Below are positions 58,796 through 64,000 of a DNA stretch of 64,000 nt, in pieces. The translations under genes and the position numbers were made by a program. Below the pieces are notes generated by a model. The model did not search any database, was not told the origin of the DNA, and saw only the letters and a program-made list of their open reading frames with translations. Position 1 is the first letter of the stretch. Each line of letters begins with the position of its first letter. Origin of the DNA: Acidobacteriota bacterium (lineage in GTDB: Bacteria; Acidobacteriota; Terriglobia; Terriglobales; Acidobacteriaceae); the NCBI GenBank assembly GCA_021803035.1, contig JAJZME010000082.1, positions 1 to 64,000 on the forward strand, in the 5' to 3' direction.

Positions 58796-60387
58796 AACTC
58801 CACGCGCGGGATGTTTTCGGCGAGCAATCTGAGCAGTCTCAGGTTCCGTCCACCCTTGAGGATATGGAGAAACTCGTCAGCGAGTGTGACCGCATTGTAT
58901 CTGGGCAAGATGCTCCGAAAGATGATGGCTGGCCGGAGCCGGAGCCGTTGCAAGATGCTCTGCCCGATGTGGCGCAATTCGATCTGGAGTTGATGCCGGC
59001 GTCTTTCCGTCCGCTGGTGAAAGACGTGGCCGAGCGTATGCAGGTTCCGCTGGATTTTCCCGCCGTGGCTGCAATTGCGACTCTGGCCGGAGTGACAAAC
59101 CGTCGGGCCTTGATCCAGCCGAAACGGAATGATGATTCATGGATCGTGGTCCCAAACCTTTGGTGCGGCATCGTAGCTCTACCGGGGATGCTCAAATCTC
59201 CGGTGATTGCCGCTGTGACAAAACCAGCCCGCGCAATCGAGAGTGAATGGCGGGAGGCATACGCTGGCGAAGAGCAAGCCTACAATGTCGCTCTGGAATT
59301 GCAGGAAGAGGAAGAGAAGGCATGGCGCGCGCAATACCAGACGGCAGCTAAGAAGGGGAGGGCGCGCCCAGCAAAGCCGGTTTCTTCACTGGTGGCACCC
59401 ATGCCCCGGCGTCTGCTCACCAGCGATGCGACGTTTGAGAGCCTACATTCAATTTTGCGGGAGAATCCTGCTGGCCTGTTTGTACTCCGGGATGAATTGA
59501 TCGGCTTACTGGCCGGGTGGGAGCGGCAGGGGCGCGAACAAGAGCGGGCTTTTTACTTGGAGTGTTGGAACGGTGACTCAGCCCACACCATCGACCGCAT
59601 TGCACGCGGGAGCGTACATGTTCCCCATGCTTGCATTACCCTCTTGGGCGGAACCCAGCCCGCCAAACTGCGCTCTTATCTGGCCGATGCCTTGCGGGAT
59701 GGTCCATCGAATGATGGCCTAATACAGCGGTTCCAACTGCTAGTGTGGCCCGATGCACCAGCGGGCAGGGAGTACATCGACCGCAAGCCGGATGCGGATG
59801 CGCTGGATTATGCGGAAAGGGTTTACCGTCGGATTGCCGCTATGGACGCCGCAAACCCGATGCGGCTGCAATTTGACAATCCGGCCCAGGCTCTCTTTGA
59901 GCAATGGTTACCTGATCTGGAGAGGCGCAGCCTAGACGGTGAAGTTTCGCCGTCTATGCAGGCGCACCTTGCGAAGTATCGGAGCCTGATGCCGTCTCTT
60001 GCTTTGCTCTTCGCTTTGGCCGATGGGCATAGGGACTGTGTGCCACTCTCTCAGGCACGGCTGGCCTGTGACTGGTGCGATTATCTGGAGACACACGCAC
60101 GCCGCGTGTATGCCTCCCAGGTTAGGCCAGAACGTCAAGGTGCAATCGCGCTGAGTAAGCGGCTGGCGAAGGGCTGGAAACGCGAGGAAGGCGTCTTTAC
60201 CGTGCGGGACGTGTACCGGAACGGATGGCACATGCTCGATTCCCCCGATGCGGCGCGCGGCGCATTGCTGGTGCTTACGGAATATGGCTGGGTCCGGGAA
60301 GAGGCCGGAAGTGACAAGAGTCCGGGACGGCCCAGCGAAACCTATCGCATCAATCCAAGGGTAGGGAGGAAACATGCTGGCGAGTAG
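58792..60387 (+). CDS. DUF3987-family replication ATPase
   Basis: 531 residues. After a ~90-residue N-terminal part comes [20 protein letters not shown] and [20 protein letters not shown], a degenerate Walker A (P-G-x-x-K-S). A Walker B-like [20 protein letters not shown] and sensor region [16 protein letters not shown] follow. DUF3987 proteins act as helicase-like replication or DNA-processing factors in phages, satellites and integrative elements. The C-terminus ([16 protein letters not shown]) is a winged-helix-like end. It overlaps the following gene by 14 bases. Confidence 0.9.
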   Translation: MKLHARDVFGEQSEQSQVPSTLEDMEKLVSECDRIVSGQDAPKDDGWPEPEPLQDALPDVAQFDLELMPASFRPLVKDVAERMQVPLDFPAVAAIATLAGVTNRRALIQPKRNDDSWIVVPNLWCGIVALPGMLKSPVIAAVTKPARAIESEWREAYAGEEQAYNVALELQEEEEKAWRAQYQTAAKKGRARPAKPVSSLVAPMPRRLLTSDATFESLHSILRENPAGLFVLRDELIGLLAGWERQGREQERAFYLECWNGDSAHTIDRIARGSVHVPHACITLLGGTQPAKLRSYLADALRDGPSNDGLIQRFQLLVWPDAPAGREYIDRKPDADALDYAERVYRRIAAMDAANPMRLQFDNPAQALFEQWLPDLERRSLDGEVSPSMQAHLAKYRSLMPSLALLFALADGHRDCVPLSQARLACDWCDYLETHARRVYASQVRPERQGAIALSKRLAKGWKREEGVFTVRDVYRNGWHMLDSPDAARGALLVLTEYGWVREEAGSDKSPGRPSETYRINPRVGRKHAGE

Positions 60388-60883
60388 ACGCTGGCGGGAC
60401 TGGAGTCCACCAGAGAGCAGCGAAAAAAGACCGGAGCATGAACCGCCAAAACCGCCAAAACCTATTCTGTCAGTTTTGTCAGTTCCTACTCTGGCCGTTT
60501 CTGAAAAATCATCCGAGTCTGACCGCATCCCGCCCGATTCCCCCGACGCTTGGAGGCCGGACTTCGCCCGCTGGAGGGCTGAAAGGTGTGTGTCACGGCA
60601 GGGCCATGATGACATAGCCGGTATCGGCTGCCTGCTGGTGGACTTCGCAGAATGGTGCGCCGCTCACGATACGGTTCCGTGTACGCGGGCGACATTCGAG
60701 CGGCTGCTAACAGACGCGGGTTTCCGCTGCGCAGAGGGTATGGTCGCCGGGTTGGTTCTCAGAGTGGACCTGGAGGCCGTCTTGCGCTTTCAGGCCGCGC
60801 CACTGGCCAGCGGGACGCCAGCGCGGGCCACGGAACGGCGCAATGCGCAGAGCTGCAAGCGGGTTTTGTTGGAGGGACGATAG
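60374..60883 (+). CDS. Hypothetical protein, 169 aa, after DUF3987
   Basis: It starts at ATG 60374 inside the DUF3987 3' end, after GGGAGG. The N-terminus is low-complexity (PKPPKPILSVLSVPTLAV), encoded by tandem 9-bp repeats. The C-terminal half is helical with three or four cysteines (LLVDFAEWCAAHDTVPCTRA, GFRCAEGMVAGLVLRVDLEA). No family recognised; equivalent ORFs with Pro-Lys repeats often follow DUF3987 genes. Confidence 0.68.
   Translation: MLASRRWRDWSPPESSEKRPEHEPPKPPKPILSVLSVPTLAVSEKSSESDRIPPDSPDAWRPDFARWRAERCVSRQGHDDIAGIGCLLVDFAEWCAAHDTVPCTRATFERLLTDAGFRCAEGMVAGLVLRVDLEAVLRFQAAPLASGTPARATERRNAQSCKRVLLEGR
60443..60485 (+). repeat. Tandem 9-bp repeats (possible iterons)
   Basis: CCGCCAAAA occurs twice in tandem (60443-60460), then TGTCAGTTT/TGTCAGTTC twice in tandem (60468-60485). 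The block sits directly downstream of the replication ATPase, a typical place for an origin, but also encodes the Pro-Lys repeat of the protein. Confidence 0.6.
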
Positions 60884-61503
60884 TGCGGCGAAAAATAGAA
60901 AAGCGCAGCGCGGAATCGGGCGCAAATGTGACGACCACACCCGCACCCGCGCCGCCGATGAAAGAACTTACATGGGATGCGGACGGGGCACTACTTGTCC
61001 ATCCCGCAGCTTACGGCAGATTGATAAGGGCCTTCACGTTGGACACTGACGCTCCCCTCGAAGACGTAAACCGCGATATAAAGCGCACCCTCGTGCTGCT
61101 TAGCCAAGTGTCGTCGGCCCTGAATTGTCCTCACGGGGATCGAACAGACAAAATAAATAACGTCAACTTTACGCTGGACGCTATGGCATCGCTCGCGCCC
61201 TGTGACGGTCTGGAAGCAATGATCTGCGGCCAGATGGTAGCCCTTCACTCGCAAGGGATGGAGTATCTGCGGCGCGCGGCGTGCCGAGAACAGACTAGCG
61301 AAGGGGTGGATTGCAATGTGAATCGGGCTACCCGCTTGCTGCGCACGTTTGCAGCCCTCGCGGAAACGCTACGGGCAAAACGCACCGCTGGCCGTCAGAA
61401 AATCGTGGTGGAGCACGTCACTGTGCAGGCTGGTGGGCAGGCGATTGTTGGGGCGGTGACTGCCGGGGGGAGGGTGGGGGATGGAAGCAAAATCGGGCAA
61501 TGA
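60883..61503 (+). CDS. Phage-type hypothetical protein, 206 aa
   Basis: It starts at GTG 60883, touching the previous stop, with GGAGGG upstream. Mostly helical (DVNRDIKRTLVLLSQVSSAL, LLRTFAALAETLRAKR) and ending in VEHVTVQAGGQAIVGAVTAG, a C-terminal motif I associate with small proteins in prophage-like regions of Proteobacteria and others. Function unknown. It overlaps the next gene by 23 bases. Confidence 0.8.
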   Translation: MRRKIEKRSAESGANVTTTPAPAPPMKELTWDADGALLVHPAAYGRLIRAFTLDTDAPLEDVNRDIKRTLVLLSQVSSALNCPHGDRTDKINNVNFTLDAMASLAPCDGLEAMICGQMVALHSQGMEYLRRAACREQTSEGVDCNVNRATRLLRTFAALAETLRAKRTAGRQKIVVEHVTVQAGGQAIVGAVTAGGRVGDGSKIGQ

Positions 61504-61819
61504 ACCCCATGCAACGCGGCGCGGATTCTTGAAAAACAGTAAACAGCAGGGCAATCCCGACACCGCCCCGCGCTGTGGCGCAAAAACGCGCGGGGGGACA
61601 AGCTGCAAGTGTCCAGCGATGTCCAATGGCCGCTGCCGGATGCACGGCGGGAAGAGCACCGGGCCACGCACGGCGGAAGGGCTTGCGCGCTCGCAGCGGG
61701 CTAATTGGAAACATGGCCGGTATTCCGTGGCGGCAAGGCACGAAAAGCGACTGTTTCACCAGCTACTTCGGGATTCAAAGGAACTACTAAGCAGCGCCGC
61801 TGGGCGCGTTCGGGTATAG
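61481..61819 (+). CDS. HGGxSTGP-motif protein, 112 aa
   Basis: It has a short Cys/His region (CGAKTRGGTSCKCPAMSNGR then CRMHGGKSTGPRTAEGLARS) that looks like a small zinc site followed by the HGGxSTGPxTxEG motif. Proteins with this motif commonly lie next to the previous protein type in phage-related loci. Possibly DNA-binding or terminase-associated, but unproven. Confidence 0.8.
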   Translation: MEAKSGNEPHATRRGFLKNSKQQGNPDTAPRCGAKTRGGTSCKCPAMSNGRCRMHGGKSTGPRTAEGLARSQRANWKHGRYSVAARHEKRLFHQLLRDSKELLSSAAGRVRV

Positions 61820-61850
61820 ACTGATCCTCGCAAACTTTTGGAGCACTGAA

Positions 61851-62477
61851 ATGCTGATCTGTACCCGATGTGGCTCTCATAACTTAGAAGGCGCGCGGTT
61901 TTGCGGGAATTGCGGGGTACCTTTGTCCGCAGTGGCAATTCCAAATCCGCCGACCGATGTTAAGCGATTCCATTCTCCCTTCGCCGTTGAATTTGATCCT
62001 TCAACGGTGAGCAAGGGTGTCAAAGCAAACCTGCGAAAAAATATAGAGTTGCTAGACGATCTGGGGAAGAAACACATTCCACAGATTTATGAGGTAGCAC
62101 TACGCTCCGTTTTGGCAGGGAGGAATTTGCGCATGTTGTCTACTGCCTTGATTGAAATCGCGGGAATGTCTCACGACCGCGCCGCCGACATTGCGCGTTC
62201 CCTACACAATAAGGCCACTGAGCAAATCAACCGAGAGCGCCAATCCTCCCTTGGAATCACCCACGCAATATGGATGTACGCGAACGCCCCGTGTATGAAA
62301 GACCCAAACCATCCTACTGAAGCGGAAATTCAACAGGACGCGGCGCACAAGGCAGCCAACGGGAAGAGATACGACCTCAGTAGAGGGTTGCTTGTGAATG
62401 GCAAGTGGACGCGGCCCGGAGTGGAGGAAGGGTGCAAATGTGTTTCGAGAGCAGTTTTGCCGTGGACGAAAGAGTAA
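61851..62477 (+). CDS. Zinc-ribbon protein with phage Mu gpF-like domain
   Basis: 208 residues. Residues ~4-23 are a double CxxC zinc ribbon (CTRCGSHNLEGARFCGNCG). The rest matches the C-terminal domain of phage Mu gpF/SPP1 gp7 minor head proteins: helical SHDRAADIARSLHNKATEQI, GITHAIWMYANAPC, and the terminal Cys pair VEEGCKCVSRAVLPW. In phages this domain helps head assembly at the portal or acts in ejected proteins. As the only capsid-type gene in the element, it is unusual. It ends 182 bases before attR. Confidence 0.82.
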   Translation: MLICTRCGSHNLEGARFCGNCGVPLSAVAIPNPPTDVKRFHSPFAVEFDPSTVSKGVKANLRKNIELLDDLGKKHIPQIYEVALRSVLAGRNLRMLSTALIEIAGMSHDRAADIARSLHNKATEQINRERQSSLGITHAIWMYANAPCMKDPNHPTEAEIQQDAAHKAANGKRYDLSRGLLVNGKWTRPGVEEGCKCVSRAVLPWTKE

Positions 62478-62518
62478 ACCCGATATTGTCGGGCAGCTTC
62501 CGCAAGCGCAAAATCATG

Positions 62519-62541
62519 CCGGGGAAAATACCGGGGACCCC
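62519..62541 (+). repeat. Putative integrase arm-type site, right
   Basis: Identical to 56180-56202, same orientation, 118 bases before attR. It lies in the non-coding end of the element, so its conservation is not explained by coding. Confidence 0.7.
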
Positions 62542-62659
62542 TGACAGAAACCCGCAGACATGGGGAGCAATGGCAACGCGCGCGGAACCCGCATAGACAC
62601 AGGGTTCGGAGCAATTTAGAGTCACCCGCAGTAAACAAAAGAAAAGGGTTGTCTTGCAA

Positions 62660-62704
62660 CTCTTAACCGACAGGTTGTAGGTTCGATTCCTACCGCGTCC
62701 ACCA
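62660..62704 (+). repeat. attR core (45-bp direct repeat)
   Basis: An exact copy of tRNA-Lys bases 56087-56131, including the CCA. It marks the right end of the element. The rest of a tRNA is absent. Confidence 0.95.
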
Positions 62705-62767
62705 GATTCTAAATAACTTAGCGAATTCGGCGAAATCAGGCAACCCCACAAAACTCCACATCGGAAA

Positions 62768-63030
62768 TCAGACAGCCGCCCGGTGTTCTTGCACCGACAG
62801 CTCTGGTTGTTTGCTCACCATCACCATCTGGACAACCTTCGAGTTCGCTTGCTGCTTCGCTCGGATCGTAGCGTTGCCGTAGACGTTCATGGTCGTTGCA
62901 ACGTTGCTGTGTCGCATCAGCTTTTGTTGAACACCAATCGGAGCACCCGTTTGTCCAAGAGCGCACGATAGGTATGCGGAAGGTATGCCACCCCAGACCA
63001 AGGATACGGGAGAGACATTTGGATGAAGTA
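62768..63030 (-). pseudogene. Remnant of a second tyrosine integrase (C-terminus)
   Basis: The minus strand encodes GLGWHTFR, then after two single-base deletions (near 62978 and 62964) TGAPIGVQQKLMRHSNVATT and MNVYGNA, ending at 62768. Restored it would read as the catalytic C-terminus of an integrase, with HTFRH-type box I/II residues and the catalytic Tyr in MNVYG. It is unlike the element's own integrase, so it comes from another element. It lies 64 bases from attR. Confidence 0.85.
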
Positions 63031-63421
63031 TACGCTACCCACGCTACATGTCCTGTATTTCGGCATCCAGGTGAAGAAGGGGAAACTGGATACAGCAGGA
63101 GCAACCAGAGGAACAAATGAGAATGTTGCCGAGATTCACAACCAGGTTCTGATGATGCTCGGTCATGAACTGTTCGACCCTGAGATTGGGAAGCGCGTCC
63201 TAGTAGATCATGCCTTCATCGTGGCTGGTGGAGAGATTACAAAGGCGGCAAAAAACTGGATAGGCAACAAGTTGGGCGCATCAAAGCGGAGTCAGATTAT
63301 GTTTATGGATCGTGACGACATTCTCAATCTTTTCACCGTCACGAATCTGCCCCTCCCCGCTGGTGCTTTGCCAGAGCCTGAACCTGCATCCGAGCCTGAT
63401 GATGACGGGATTCCGTTCTGA
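63023..63421 (+). CDS. Truncated restriction-endonuclease-like protein with SSB-like tip
   Basis: 132 residues. FGIQVKKGKLDTAG has the Q-x-K half of a PD-(D/E)xK nuclease motif. ENVAEIHNQVLMMLGHELFD, LVDHAFIVAGGEITKAAKNW and QIMFMDRDDILNLF follow the pattern of the second half of restriction-endonuclease-like domains. The upstream catalytic Asp region is missing, so it is probably the 3' remnant of a larger defence gene. The end (EPASEPDDDGIPF) resembles the acidic SSB C-terminal tip. Confidence 0.65.
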   Translation: MKYTLPTLHVLYFGIQVKKGKLDTAGATRGTNENVAEIHNQVLMMLGHELFDPEIGKRVLVDHAFIVAGGEITKAAKNWIGNKLGASKRSQIMFMDRDDILNLFTVTNLPLPAGALPEPEPASEPDDDGIPF

Positions 63422-63560
63422 TGGCGCATCGACTGCGCAATAGGGTCGAAATGTGCGCCCGCTCGGTCAGTCTTGAAGGCGAAAATCCTTGCAAGAAAAA
63501 GACCCTCGCGTAGGATATTTGCCAAGGAGTGTGAATTCTGTAACTTGTTGATTCTAAAGA

Positions 63561-63637
63561 TGGTCGGGACGGGCAGATTTGAACTGCCGACCCCTCGCAC
63601 CCCAAGCGAGTGCTCTACCAGGCTGAGCCACGTCCCG
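63561..63637 (-). tRNA. tRNA-Pro (anticodon GGG)
   Basis: A 77-nt cloverleaf on the minus strand: acceptor CGGGACG/CGTCCCG, anticodon stem CTCGC/GCGAG with loop TTGGGGT (GGG), T-arm GGCAGTTCAAATCTGCC, encoded CCA. Confidence 0.97.
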
Positions 63638-63726
63638 ACACAATGCAGCCGACTCGGGGCGAGTCGGCTTTTGGGGTCGCTAACAGTTTACACCTCAGGC
63701 CGCTTCACGCGTGAAGCTACACGGCA

Positions 63727-63999
63727 TCAGTGTGCCGGAGGAACATATTCCGAAGGCAGCGCCGAACCGGAGCCGAAAAAGAACTCCTCCATCTGCTCCA
63801 CCAGGAATTGCTGCGCCTGCGGCGTCCACGGCTGCAGGCGATACTCGTTCAGCAGCATCTTCTGCCGCTGAACCCACTCGTCCCAGGCCGCCTTCGACAC
63901 GTTTTTGTAGATCTTCTGGCCAAACTCAGAGTCGAACGGGGGCTCGTCCAGCCCTTCCATCTCGCGCTTGTTGCGCACGCAAAAAACCATGTGTGCCAT
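63727..63999 (-). CDS. yggX: Fe(2+)-trafficking / oxidative damage protection protein
   Basis: 90 residues. MAHMVFCVRNKREMEGLDEP and QKIYKNVSKAAWDEWVQRQK match the YggX family, with the conserved Cys7 that is oxidised in the E. coli protein. It protects iron-sulfur clusters and supplies Fe(II). The start at the window edge is the normal family start. Confidence 0.95.
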   Translation of the reverse strand: MAHMVFCVRNKREMEGLDEPPFDSEFGQKIYKNVSKAAWDEWVQRQKMLLNEYRLQPWTPQAQQFLVEQMEEFFFGSGSALPSEYVPPAH

Positions 64000-64000
64000 C

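Larger units (their letters stand above)
56087..62704. mobile_element. 6.6-kb integrative element at tRNA-Lys (candidate phage satellite)
   Basis: Bounded by 45-bp perfect direct repeats of the tRNA-Lys 3' end. In order it carries a frameshifted tyrosine integrase and a zinc-finger gene (minus strand), then on the plus strand an HTH regulator/excisionase, a CHC2 primase-like protein, a DUF3987 ATPase, three small phage-type proteins and a zinc-ribbon/MuF-domain protein. The plus-strand genes overlap or nearly touch, like one operon. There is no relaxase, terminase, portal or tail gene. Size, site choice and replication module fit a satellite or minimal integrative element. Confidence 0.88.

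Noticed and set aside
62377..62751. 124-aa minus-strand ORF with GGRGRNRTYNLSVKS
   Set aside because: This peptide is the reverse translation of the tRNA 3' end, a well-known false gene.

Overview
The window looks like chromosomal DNA from a GC-rich, Gram-negative bacterium of the phylum Acidobacteriota, most likely class Terriglobia. The reasons are an outer membrane (LptD), meso-diaminopimelate peptidoglycan recycling (DapF-like protein, Mpl), a large TonB-dependent receptor with an N-terminal carboxypeptidase-regulatory domain, and intergenic palindromic repeats of a kind I associate with this group. The taxonomic call is an inference from gene content; no search was run.

Layout. 1-1050: the 3' end of a 23S rRNA gene, a 5S rRNA gene and the rRNA operon terminator. 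1118-11210: acidobacterial hypothetical proteins, an ECF sigma factor with a membrane partner, CTP synthase, a peroxiredoxin, the soluble transhydrogenase SthA and a ROK-family protein. 11344-24098: an RDD membrane protein divergent from lptD, a GH28 pectinase-like enzyme, a GH24 lysozyme, a small four-helix membrane protein, a beta-propeller lipoprotein, a DUF2203 protein and quinolinate synthase, separated by long repeat-bearing intergenic stretches. 24465-33645: tatB-tatC, mtnP with a PfkB kinase, then a tightly overlapping run of membrane glycosyltransferase, dapF-like gene, LD-carboxypeptidase, mpl and plsC, which fits murein recycling and envelope synthesis. 33659-43179 (minus strand): SPOR protein, slipin/NfeD pair, TPR protein, GT39-type glycosyltransferase, CopA copper ATPase and a CopZ-like chaperone. 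43291-55774: Nudix hydrolase with an alpha/beta hydrolase, Era, Lon, a TonB-dependent receptor, and a galM-dtnK-pdxA2-like sugar-acid operon.

56056-63640 is the accessory part and the most interesting. A tRNA-Lys(CUU) gene carries a 6.6-kb integrated element bounded by 45-bp direct repeats of the tRNA 3' end (56087-56131 and 62660-62704). It encodes a tyrosine integrase that is frameshifted as sequenced, a zinc-binding protein, an excisionase-type HTH protein, a CHC2 zinc-finger primase-like protein, a DUF3987 replicative ATPase, small phage-type proteins, and a zinc-ribbon protein with a phage Mu gpF-like (minor head protein) domain. It has no terminase, portal, major capsid or tail genes, so it resembles a phage satellite or other minimal integrative element. 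Just beyond its right end lie a second, decayed integrase C-terminus and a truncated restriction-endonuclease-like ORF ending in an SSB-like acidic tip, which suggests that this tRNA has been used repeatedly for integration. A tRNA-Pro(GGG) gene and yggX close the window.

Large ORFs antisense to, or in alternative frames of, GC-rich genes were treated as shadows. No CRISPR array, complete insertion sequence or recognisable riboswitch was seen.
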